DNA of 9,488 nt from Bacillota bacterium. GTDB taxonomy: Bacteria > Bacillota > Clostridia > DSM-8532. The notes under the pieces were generated by a model. The model was not told where the DNA came from. It did not search any database and saw only the letters and a list, made by a program, of their open reading frames with translations. The stretch spans positions 1 through 9,488 of the forward strand of contig JAEWSN010000205.1 of NCBI GenBank assembly GCA_023459915.1, given 5' to 3'. A program made the position numbers and the translations under genes. This document shows positions 1 through 6,744 of the stretch, one piece after another; positions within the stretch are counted from its first letter, which is position 1; the number at the start of each line of letters is the position of its first letter.

Positions 1-368
1 GCCTCGTCTCCGCCGGCGCCCCCGCGGATTTCCACGATGACATTGCGCTCGTCGTTGGGATCCTTTGGAACCAGCAGCACCTTGAGCTCGCGTTCCAGAC
101 GGACAATGCCCTCCTCCGCAATACGGAGTTCCTCCTTGATCATCTCGCGCAGCTCGTCGTCCGGCTTGTCCTCGAACATGGCCAGCGCATCTTCCCGCGC
201 GTCAAGAAAACCGCGGTACTCCCGGGTCTTCTCAACAATGCCGGTGAGCTCCGCATGCTCCTTCATCAGCGCCAGATACTGCGTCTGATCCGAAAGAATG
301 GTTGGATCACCGAGCTTCAGCGTCAGCTCCTCATAATGATTCTCAATGGCTTCGAGCTTTTCCAGCAC
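1..368 (-). CDS. prfA: Peptide chain release factor 1, N-terminal part (runs off left edge)
   Basis: Class I release factor, which recognises UAA/UAG in the ribosomal A site and triggers peptide release. Only about 122 codons are present: the helical N-terminal domain (residues 1 to about 100, rich in Glu/Leu/Arg) and the start of the conserved core, with PKDPNDERNVIVEIRGGAGG followed by DE. This matches the RF1 hallmark (usually K-DPNDE-NVI-EIRAGTGGDEA), although the usual RAGTGG reads RGGAGG here. The decoding motif and the catalytic GGQ lie outside the window. I place the start at GTG 366-368, giving (M)LEKLEAIENHYEEL, which aligns with other RF1 N-termini; a GGGGGAAGAGG purine run lies about 8 nt upstream. 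A GTG at 375-377 is in frame but too close to that run. The gene diverges from the export operon. RF1 is much better supported than RF2, given the short N-terminus and sequence. Confidence 0.93.
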   Translation of the reverse strand, partial: MLEKLEAIENHYEELTLKLGDPTILSDQTQYLALMKEHAELTGIVEKTREYRGFLDAREDALAMFEDKPDDELREMIKEELRIAEEGIVRLERELKVLLVPKDPNDERNVIVEIRGGAGGDE

Positions 369-667
369 GCCACACACCTCTTCCCCCGGCGACTCCCGGG
401 AATCGCCTGTTCAATGCCCTTTTGGCAGCGCAACGACCGGAATCCAGTATACCACATCGCATCCATCCAGGCGGTGGTGGCTTGGACGCTTTGCCGGTTC
501 AAACGCCTCGCCCGGTCAGATCCCGGCCTGAACCGACTTGCGCCGTTCCGAACACTTCAGGCAATTTCAAGGTTCACCTGAAACAATGGTACGGGTGCCG
601 GGAAGACCGGCCGACAGTATGCCCCGTCGTTGAATCGAAGAGAACGCCGCCGCAAGGAGGAAGCACC
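369..667. other. Divergent intergenic region prfA / export operon
   Basis: About 300 nt separate the two divergent starts. Open frames crossing it are simple extensions of the adaptor-protein frame or antisense shadows, and none has its own ribosome binding site. It contains the prfA promoter (446-454). On the plus strand TTGGCA (422-427) is followed 18 nt later by AGTATA (446-451), a weak candidate promoter for the operon that would overlap the prfA -10. An imperfect dyad, TTCAGG (556-561) with CCTGAA (577-582), and a short hairpin GCCGG-GAAGA-CCGGC (597-611) lie closer to the adaptor gene. No convincing plus-strand promoter stands out, so operon control cannot be read from sequence. Confidence 0.4.
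446..454 (-). promoter_or_regulatory. Probable extended -10 promoter for prfA
   Basis: Read on the minus strand, TGGTATACT is an extended -10 element (TGn plus TATACT, one mismatch to TATAAT). It lies about 78 nt upstream of the prfA start. No good TTGACA-like -35 is present at 16-18 nt spacing, which is tolerable for an extended -10 promoter. The panE promoter in this window has almost the same element (TGCTATACT, also followed by GGA). Confidence 0.45.
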
Positions 668-2686
668 ATGAGCAGTCCAACCCCGATGAATACCGGCAAC
701 AAGGAACCCGGGCCGTTGCCGCAGACCGTAACAGCCAGCCCCATTCCGGATGCATGGCCGGTTGCCGGCCCAAAAGATGACACCCCCTCGAAACAACCAC
801 ACGCCCCAAAAAAACGACGCCGCAAAACAAAACGGCTCGTGTTCCTCATTCCCGCAATCCTGTTGATGCTTGCGCTGGCCGCGTGGCAGTTGATCCCGCG
901 CTTGCTGCCGTCCGGCACCCAGACCCCCGTGACGCAACGCCTTTCCGAGGTGACCCGGGGAAACCTGACGGTCACCATCACCGGTTCAGGTCCGCTTGAA
1001 CCGGCCGGCAAGCGAACCGTGACTGCCGAAACGGACACCACCATCACAGAAATTCTCCACAAGAACGGAGACAGTGTGCACCCCGGAGATCTGCTGATGC
1101 GGTTGGATCCATCCGATGCGGCATCTGCGTTGCGGGAAGCCACAAGCACCCTCGAGGAGGCCATCGATGCGGCGCAAGACACAAGCAGCGAGTTGTCCTC
1201 CCTGGTTGTCCAGGCGCCTTTCAGCGGCCGCGTGACCACCTTGTCCGTGGAACCGGACGATAAAGTGTCCGCCAACGGCACCATGCTGGAATTGACAGAC
1301 ACCACCCGGCTCAAGGCGACCATTCCCTTTGGCGCATCGGACAAATCCACCCTCCAGGTGGGGCAGAACGTCAGGTTGTCTCTCCCTGAAACGGAGGGTC
1401 ATGTGATGGGAACCGTCGCAGACGTCGCCGAAGACAGCCACGCCATCACCGGTGGCGGCCAGGCCGTGGATGTGGACATCCTGATTCCGAATCCGGGGTC
1501 ATTGGTGGCGGGGCAAACCGCGACGGTTGAAATCGAAACGCCCTCCGGCTGGTTGTCCGGGCTGTCGCAGGCCACGCTCACCTACGCCCAATCCACAGCC
1601 ATCCGGTCCGAACCGGGCGGCACCGTCCTGTCCGTCGCGGTTCGTGAAAACCAGCTGGTCAACCGGGGTGCCGTGCTGCTGACAATGGAGAACGACTCCC
1701 TTGAAACCTCTGCGGAAAGTCAACAAAAACGTATCCTGACCCTGACGGACAAGGTGACGGCGGCACAGGAGATCGTGGACAGCTGCGAGGTGCGGGCCAC
1801 GGCAGACGGCATCCTCACCGGTCTGAACGCCAGTGTCGGGGACGCGGTCAAGGCAGGCTCCGCACTGTGTGCCATTCTGGATGTGAGCCACATGACCATG
1901 GAGATCGCCATTGATGAACTGGATATCACAAATGTGGCCGAGGGCCAAACCATCTCCGTCGTCGTGGATGCGGTCGGGGAAACGGCCGAGGCGCCCGTCT
2001 CAGGGTCTGTCACCGGCATCGCGGTGGAGGGCTCCTACACCAACGGAGTGACCACGTTCCCGGTCACCCTCTCGCTTGATCCGGACGAACGGCTGCGCAG
2101 CGGCATGAACGCTGATGCGTCCATTCTTGTCACGGACAAGCAGGATGTGTTGCTGGTGCCGATTGAGGCCGTCAATACCGCAGGCGGCCGCAGCTTCGTG
2201 TATGTCGTTGGCGGAACGGACGCCACCGCGCCGGCGTCATTTGCCGGTGACGCGTCCGCACGGCCGGAAGCCGGCGACACATCAACCCGTCCTGATGACG
2301 GAGACGCGCCCCCCCGTCCAAGCGCCGGCGTCACGCCCACCCGTCCGAGCGCCGATGACGCGGCATCACGCCCGGATGCCGGTGCCCGTCAAAACGCGGC
2401 CGGCCGTCAGGGCAGCACGGACGCGACCGGCTATTATGCCGGCGCAACACGGGTCTTCATTGAAACCGGCGCGCACAACGAAACCTACATGGAGGTCCTC
2501 GGCGGACTGTCCGAGGGAGATCAGGTGGTATTGCCCGCACTGACGGCATCCTCCGACACACAGGCCGCCGAAGCAGTTCAAGGTGGCGGTTTTGGCGGCA
2601 TGATGGGCGGGAGCATGCCAACCGGCGGCATGGGTGGCATGACACCTCCCGGCGGTGACACAGGCGGCGGATTCCGTCCGAATTGA
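668..2686 (+). CDS. Membrane-anchored periplasmic adaptor / membrane fusion protein (MacA/HlyD-like) of an ABC exporter
   Basis: 672 aa. Adaptor expected to hold an ATP-driven MacB-type exporter to the outer face of the envelope. Residues 1-56 are a Pro-rich, presumably cytoplasmic tail ending in KKRRRKTKR, followed by one membrane helix (about 57-77). Outside are two tandem adaptor modules. The first is a lipoyl/barrel-sandwich half (about 110-148), a very short helical segment, the second half (about 178-212) and a beta-barrel (213-290). The second is a lipoyl half (about 305-342), a short coiled coil (345-372), the second half (373-405), a barrel (406-490) and a membrane-proximal region from VLLVPIEAV (494-502). 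A nonapeptide repeat (527-571) interrupts this last region before TRVFIETGA and LGGLSEGDQVVLP. The C-terminus is Gly/Met-rich. The start is ATG 668 with AAGGAGG 7 nt upstream; the frame is open to 302 but lacks a better start. The stop lies within the ribosome binding site of the next gene. The family is clear, the substrate unknown. Confidence 0.9.
   Translation: MSSPTPMNTGNKEPGPLPQTVTASPIPDAWPVAGPKDDTPSKQPHAPKKRRRKTKRLVFLIPAILLMLALAAWQLIPRLLPSGTQTPVTQRLSEVTRGNLTVTITGSGPLEPAGKRTVTAETDTTITEILHKNGDSVHPGDLLMRLDPSDAASALREATSTLEEAIDAAQDTSSELSSLVVQAPFSGRVTTLSVEPDDKVSANGTMLELTDTTRLKATIPFGASDKSTLQVGQNVRLSLPETEGHVMGTVADVAEDSHAITGGGQAVDVDILIPNPGSLVAGQTATVEIETPSGWLSGLSQATLTYAQSTAIRSEPGGTVLSVAVRENQLVNRGAVLLTMENDSLETSAESQQKRILTLTDKVTAAQEIVDSCEVRATADGILTGLNASVGDAVKAGSALCAILDVSHMTMEIAIDELDITNVAEGQTISVVVDAVGETAEAPVSGSVTGIAVEGSYTNGVTTFPVTLSLDPDERLRSGMNADASILVTDKQDVLLVPIEAVNTAGGRSFVYVVGGTDATAPASFAGDASARPEAGDTSTRPDDGDAPPRPSAGVTPTRPSADDAASRPDAGARQNAAGRQGSTDATGYYAGATRVFIETGAHNETYMEVLGGLSEGDQVVLPALTASSDTQAAEAVQGGGFGGMMGGSMPTGGMGGMTPPGGDTGGGFRPN
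2246..2380 (+). repeat. Five tandem degenerate 27-bp (9-aa) repeats inside the adaptor gene
   Basis: Five consecutive in-frame units translate as GDASARPEA, GDTSTRPDD, GDAPPRPSA, GVTPTRPSA and DDAASRPDA (residues 527-571 of the adaptor). The invariant core is Arg-Pro at unit positions 6-7, with small residues around it. At DNA level the copies have diverged but keep the 27-nt period. The tract is probably a flexible, disordered Pro/Ala/Asp-rich linker. Confidence 0.85.
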
Positions 2687-2695
2687 GGAGGCAGC

Positions 2696-3373
2696 ATGAT
2701 ACGCGTTCAGGACATGTACAAAACCTATGCCATGGGAGACGTTGCCGTCCACGCGCTCAACGGTGTCTCCCTGCACATCCGGCCGCAGGAATTTGTCGCC
2801 ATCATCGGGCCCTCCGGCTCGGGCAAATCCACCCTGATGAACATGCTGGGGTGTCTGGACACCCCAACCAGCGGCGATTACTGGCTCGACGGCGAGCAGA
2901 CGGACGGGCTGGGCGACAACGCGCTGGCCGACATCCGCAACCAGAAAATCGGATTCATCTTTCAAGGGTTCAACCTGCTCAAAAAGCTTACGGCGTGGGA
3001 AAACGTCGAGCTCCCGCTCATCTACCGGAATGTTCCGGCGAGGGAACGGCATTTGCGTGCCAAACAGGCGCTCGAACAGGTTGGCCTTGGGGACAGGGTG
3101 TTCCACACCCCCAACGAGCTCTCCGGCGGACAACAGCAGCGCGTCGCGATCGCCAGGGCTTTGGTGACAAACCCGCCGCTGCTGCTGGCGGACGAACCCA
3201 CCGGCAATCTGGATTCAAAATCCGGACTGGACATCATGCGCATGCTGCATGACCTGCACGAGGCCGGCAACACCCTGGTCGTCATCACGCACGACCAGGG
3301 GATTGCCGACGAGGCCGAACGGGTCATCCGCATCCAGGATGGTCAAATCGTTGAAGACAGGGAGGTGGGCTGA
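2696..3373 (+). CDS. ABC transporter ATP-binding protein, MacB/LolD type
   Basis: 225 aa, the usual length for a stand-alone MacB/LolD-family nucleotide-binding subunit on the cytoplasmic face of the membrane. All ATPase motifs are intact: Walker A GPSGSGKS (38-45), Q-loop Gln90 in FIFQGFNLL, signature LSGGQ (142-146), Walker B LLLADEP with Glu167, D-loop NLDS (171-174) and switch His199 in VVITHD. The segment LNGVSLHI (21-28) and the GCLDTPTSGDYWLDG stretch are typical of the MacB/LolD branch. The start is ATG 2696 with AGGAGG 4 nt upstream, overlapping the end of the adaptor gene. The stop codon shares one base with the permease start (TGATG), which indicates translational coupling. It should form a dimer that drives the permease encoded next. 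The substrate cannot be read from this subunit. Confidence 0.95.
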   Translation: MIRVQDMYKTYAMGDVAVHALNGVSLHIRPQEFVAIIGPSGSGKSTLMNMLGCLDTPTSGDYWLDGEQTDGLGDNALADIRNQKIGFIFQGFNLLKKLTAWENVELPLIYRNVPARERHLRAKQALEQVGLGDRVFHTPNELSGGQQQRVAIARALVTNPPLLLADEPTGNLDSKSGLDIMRMLHDLHEAGNTLVVITHDQGIADEAERVIRIQDGQIVEDREVG

Positions 3374-4554
3374 TGGGCATCTGGCAGGCCTGGCGGATGG
3401 CCATGAAAAGCATCCGTTCCAACAAGATCCGCTCCTTCCTCACCATGCTCGGCGTCATCATCGGCGTCGCATCGGTCATCACATCCGTCGCGTTCGCGCA
3501 GGGCAGCACCAAAAGCATGACGGACGCCATCGAAAGCATGGGCTCCAACCTCATCACCATCAACATCACCGGACGCGGCTCCAACCGGACCGTGGACGAG
3601 GATGACCTTCGCGGCTTCGCCGAGCAGTTCCCGGACGCCATTCTGGGACTGGCACCCACGGTCACCTCTTCTGTCACCGTCAAGGCCGGCACCACCAGCC
3701 TTGACACCACAAGTCTTGTCGGCACCACATCAGATTATGAACTGCTCAAGGATTCCCATGTCCAATCCGGCAGGTACCTGCTGGATGTGGATGTGACCTA
3801 CCGGCAGAAGGTGGCCCTGATTGGCACCTATGTCGCGCGGGAGCTGTTCGGGGAGGAGGATCCGCTGGGCCGGAAGATCAAGGTCAACGGCACCCAGCTG
3901 ACGGTGGTCGGCGTGCTGACGGAAAAGAATGGCAGCCAGGAGTCCACGGAGGATGACACGCTCATCGTACCCGTGTCCACCGCCTCCCGGATGCTGCGCA
4001 ACGGCCAGATCCGCACCTTCATGGTCCAGGCGGCGGACGCGTCCATGACCGACGCGGTCATGGCGGGGCTGGAGAGCTTCCTGTTGGGCATCTTCGGTTC
4101 CAGCAATGCCTACCGGGTGGTGAACCAGGCGGATCTCATCGAAACGCTGGACAGCATCACGGGCACCATGATGGCCGTTCTCGGTGGCATTGCGGCCATT
4201 TCGCTCCTGGTTGGCGGCATCGGCATCATGAACATCATGCTGGTCTCGGTCACCGAGCGGACCCGGGAAATCGGGATACGCAAGGCCATCGGTGCAAAGC
4301 GGAGAAGCATCCTGACACAATTTCTCATCGAAGCCGTTGTGGTGACCGGACTGGGCGGGCTCATCGGCATTACGCTGGGGCTCGGCGCCATCAAGTTCGT
4401 CATCGGAGGGCTGGATCTCGTGCCCGAAGTGTATTCCATCCCGTGGATGCTGATCTCCTTCAGCATTTCACTGGTCACAGGCATTGTTTTTGGCATGTTC
4501 CCGGCACTCAAGGCGTCCAACCTCAATCCCATCGAGGCGCTTCGGTTCGAGTGA
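3373..4554 (+). CDS. ABC transporter permease, MacB/FtsX family
   Basis: 393 aa with the four-helix type VII ABC architecture. There is a cytoplasmic N-terminal amphipathic stretch (MAMKSIRSNKIRSFLTML) and membrane helix 1 (about 21-42). A large extracytoplasmic MacB periplasmic-core domain (about 45-262) includes the VALIGTYVARELFG and DPLGRKIKVNG segments typical of this domain. Helices 2 (about 266-292), 3 (about 315-343) and 4 (about 356-377) follow. After helix 2 comes the conserved coupling region SVTERTREIGIRKAIGAKRRSI, which contacts the ATPase, and the protein ends in the family's usual PALKASNLNPIEALR motif. Start ATG 3373 overlaps the ATPase stop, with GGAGG 7 nt upstream. Unlike E. 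coli MacB, ATPase and permease are separate genes, as is common in Gram-positive bacteria. Type VII systems are generally mechanotransmission or export machines; antimicrobial peptide or small-molecule efflux is plausible but not shown. Confidence 0.94.
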   Translation: MGIWQAWRMAMKSIRSNKIRSFLTMLGVIIGVASVITSVAFAQGSTKSMTDAIESMGSNLITINITGRGSNRTVDEDDLRGFAEQFPDAILGLAPTVTSSVTVKAGTTSLDTTSLVGTTSDYELLKDSHVQSGRYLLDVDVTYRQKVALIGTYVARELFGEEDPLGRKIKVNGTQLTVVGVLTEKNGSQESTEDDTLIVPVSTASRMLRNGQIRTFMVQAADASMTDAVMAGLESFLLGIFGSSNAYRVVNQADLIETLDSITGTMMAVLGGIAAISLLVGGIGIMNIMLVSVTERTREIGIRKAIGAKRRSILTQFLIEAVVVTGLGGLIGITLGLGAIKFVIGGLDLVPEVYSIPWMLISFSISLVTGIVFGMFPALKASNLNPIEALRFE

Positions 4555-4610
4555 ATGCATCGTGCCGGGGTATCAAGTGCGCCGGACAATCCAGTATGGA
4601 GGAATGAACC

Positions 4611-6500
4611 ATGAGAACAACACACCCCACCATCCGTTTCCTCACCGCAATCCTGTTGACGCTGGCACTGTTCGTCTGCGGACAACCGGTTTTTGCGGAA
4701 ACATCGTCCGCTGTCCAGACAGTCTATCCGGATGTTCCGGCGGACGCCGTCTGGGCATCCGCCGTGGATCTGCTCTCACGACTGGGTGTCATACAGGGCA
4801 ACAGCAACGGACAATTCCTGCCCGACACTGCGGTCACCCGCGAGCAGTTCGCAAAAATGGCGGTCACCGCCGCAAATCTGGCGACCGACGAGACCACCGC
4901 GCGCAATGCCACGCGTTTTGTCGATGTGCCCGCGAGCCGCTGGTCCAGCGGGTACATCCGTACCGCCACAGCCAACAACATGATGGTGGGCTATGCGGAC
5001 GGACGGTTCCACCCCGAAGCCACCATCACATGGGCACAGGCATTGACAGTCTGCCTGCGACTTGTCGGCATCGGGGATGACGCCCTGTCGGGAACCTGGC
5101 CGAACAGCGTGATGGACAAGGCTGCCGCGCTCGGTTGGACAGCGGGATTCCCGATAACTGCCAACACCACGCTCACACGACGGGACTGCGCCGTTTTGCT
5201 GGCGCGTCTGCTCGAAACGGAGACCGGCGACGTTCCCTATGCGCAAAGCACAGGGCTGTACCAATCCGTCGTCGTCCTCGCGGATGGGACGGTGGACAAC
5301 ACGCTCGAATCGGATGAAATCCGGACCGGAGCGGGCATCCTGACCAATCGGACCACCACAGCCCTGTCCCTCGGCGGGGAATGGCTCGTCCATCTGGACG
5401 GAACCCATGTCACAAGCGTTTTCGGGGCAAAAACAGAAAATCAGGCTTATCCCGTGGCGGATCTGGTCGACGGCACGCTGTACTACAAGATTGGCATCAC
5501 CACCTTTTCATTGCTCCTGAAGGCAGACATGACCCTATATGACAACAGTGGTCCGCTGACCTTGCAGGAAGCCTTCACGTCAATTCAGGCAGGCAGCCGG
5601 GTCACGTTGGCCAGTGACCCCGCCGACGGACGTCTTGTCCACCTTCACTTTTCCAGACCGGCAACGGCCCGATACGGTTCCCATGAGGAACTGCTTGTGC
5701 TGGAAACGGCGCAGACCGACGCCACACTGCCGGCCAACGCCATTGTGACCGACAAGGGGCGGTACACCCTGGCAACAGGTGTCGAGAGCCCCGAGCCCGG
5801 CACCCGTGTGGGCGCGGTCGCAAACGGCACCGTCCTCATCGGCATTGACGGCCAGGTGAACAGGACGGTCAAGGCCACCGTGCTGCGGGCGGTGGGCACA
5901 CAGCTGGTCCAGATGCGCAACGGGGTCAGTGAGGCGGTGTCATTGTCCTTGGACACAATATGGTACCACGATGGCACAACCGTACCGGCCGAACAGGTAC
6001 CCTCCCTCGTCTCCCGCTGCAGCAGCATCGTCTATGGGATGCATCCGGACGGGAACACCATTTCCTACGCGGTCCTGTACGACCCGCTGTACTCCGCGCC
6101 GCAAATTGCGGACCAGCAGGAGGTGTATGACATGACGCTGGGTGACATCGATTTGGACAACGTGTTGCTGAGCCGCGGCGGGGATATGATAGCGGTGTAC
6201 GAAATTCGGAACAACGACGTGGGGTATGAAATCACGGATATATGGGGAAAGAACCGCTTCGTGGAACTGTACCAGGGGCAGTACATCGGGATCATCGAAG
6301 CCTACACGCCAAACCGATTCGCGCCGGAAAGCATGCAGCTGGCCATCTACAATGACGACACCGGGCGGTATTCGTCGCAAGTCTTCGTCTTCAGCCCGGA
6401 ATTCGAGGCTGAAGCGCTCAGTGACGGAAAATATGATGTCGGCGATTCCGTCATCCTGCTGACCGGGCGTGATGGCGGCATTGTCAAGCTGTTTCCATGA
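4611..6500 (+). CDS. Secreted S-layer homology (SLH) domain protein with uncharacterised C-terminal region
   Basis: 629 aa. A signal peptide (about 1-29: Arg2/Arg9, hydrophobic LTAILLTLALFVC, likely cleavage after VFA) is followed by three SLH repeats (about 38-92, 102-153, 161-203). SLH modules bind secondary cell-wall polymer through a TRAE-like motif. Repeat 1 has TREQ, repeat 3 TRRD, but repeat 2 has TWAQ, lacking the usual Arg. Residues from about 210 to 629 are Val/Thr/Gly-rich with alternating polar and hydrophobic residues, suggesting mostly beta structure. I recognise no catalytic motif or named domain there. Start ATG 4611 has GGAGG 8 nt upstream. The gene follows the permease after 56 nt with no visible terminator or clear promoter, so it is probably co-transcribed, and a terminator follows it. 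A role as wall-anchored partner or substrate of the exporter is inference; it could instead be an independent surface protein. Confidence 0.88.
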   Translation: MRTTHPTIRFLTAILLTLALFVCGQPVFAETSSAVQTVYPDVPADAVWASAVDLLSRLGVIQGNSNGQFLPDTAVTREQFAKMAVTAANLATDETTARNATRFVDVPASRWSSGYIRTATANNMMVGYADGRFHPEATITWAQALTVCLRLVGIGDDALSGTWPNSVMDKAAALGWTAGFPITANTTLTRRDCAVLLARLLETETGDVPYAQSTGLYQSVVVLADGTVDNTLESDEIRTGAGILTNRTTTALSLGGEWLVHLDGTHVTSVFGAKTENQAYPVADLVDGTLYYKIGITTFSLLLKADMTLYDNSGPLTLQEAFTSIQAGSRVTLASDPADGRLVHLHFSRPATARYGSHEELLVLETAQTDATLPANAIVTDKGRYTLATGVESPEPGTRVGAVANGTVLIGIDGQVNRTVKATVLRAVGTQLVQMRNGVSEAVSLSLDTIWYHDGTTVPAEQVPSLVSRCSSIVYGMHPDGNTISYAVLYDPLYSAPQIADQQEVYDMTLGDIDLDNVLLSRGGDMIAVYEIRNNDVGYEITDIWGKNRFVELYQGQYIGIIEAYTPNRFAPESMQLAIYNDDTGRYSSQVFVFSPEFEAEALSDGKYDVGDSVILLTGRDGGIVKLFP

Positions 6501-6553
6501 GGAAGCCGGCGCCTGACATCCCTCATCGCCCCCCGCCATCATGCGGCCATATT

Positions 6554-6582
6554 CCCGGAGGAGCTGTGCTTCTCCGGGTTTT
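6554..6582 (+). terminator. Rho-independent terminator of the export/SLH operon
   Basis: CCCGGAGGAG (6554-6563) pairs with CTTCTCCGGG (6569-6578), a 10-bp stem with one G-T wobble and the 5-nt loop CTGTG, followed by TTTT. It lies about 54 nt after the SLH stop codon and upstream of the panE promoter. The T-tract is short, but the stem is GC-rich. Confidence 0.72.
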
Positions 6583-6633
6583 CGCACACCGTGGATACAT
6601 CCCGCATCCGGTGATGCCAAACCGCCACATTCC

Positions 6634-6642
6634 TGCTATACT
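6634..6642 (+). promoter_or_regulatory. panE: Probable extended -10 promoter for panE
   Basis: TGCTATACT is an extended -10 element between the operon terminator and panE. TGATGC at 6612-6617 is a poor -35 at 19 nt spacing. Transcription would start near 6649-6650, giving a leader of about 95 nt. The leader contains two possible hairpins: ATGAA-CGG (6650-6657) with CCG-TG-TTCAT (6663-6672), and GCCGCC-TTCC-GGCGGC (6686-6701). Confidence 0.5.
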
Positions 6643-6744
6643 GGAACCGATGAACGGGAAAACCGTGTTCATCCCGGGAAACCGCGCCGCCTTCCGGCGG
6701 CATGCGTCCGGCCTCGAAAGGTTGCCACACACAAGGAGACAGTC

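Noticed and set aside
302..667. N-terminal extension of the adaptor protein frame
   Set aside because: The frame is open upstream but the extra 122 residues overlap the prfA start region, are low-complexity, and lack a ribosome binding site; ATG 668 has AAGGAGG.
574..1350. 258-codon antisense open frame in the adaptor gene
   Set aside because: High-GC shadow frame, no ribosome binding site or recognisable domain, opposite to a well-supported gene.
2366..3133. 255-codon antisense open frame across the adaptor/ATPase junction
   Set aside because: It lies over the conserved ATPase motifs and has no recognisable protein features.
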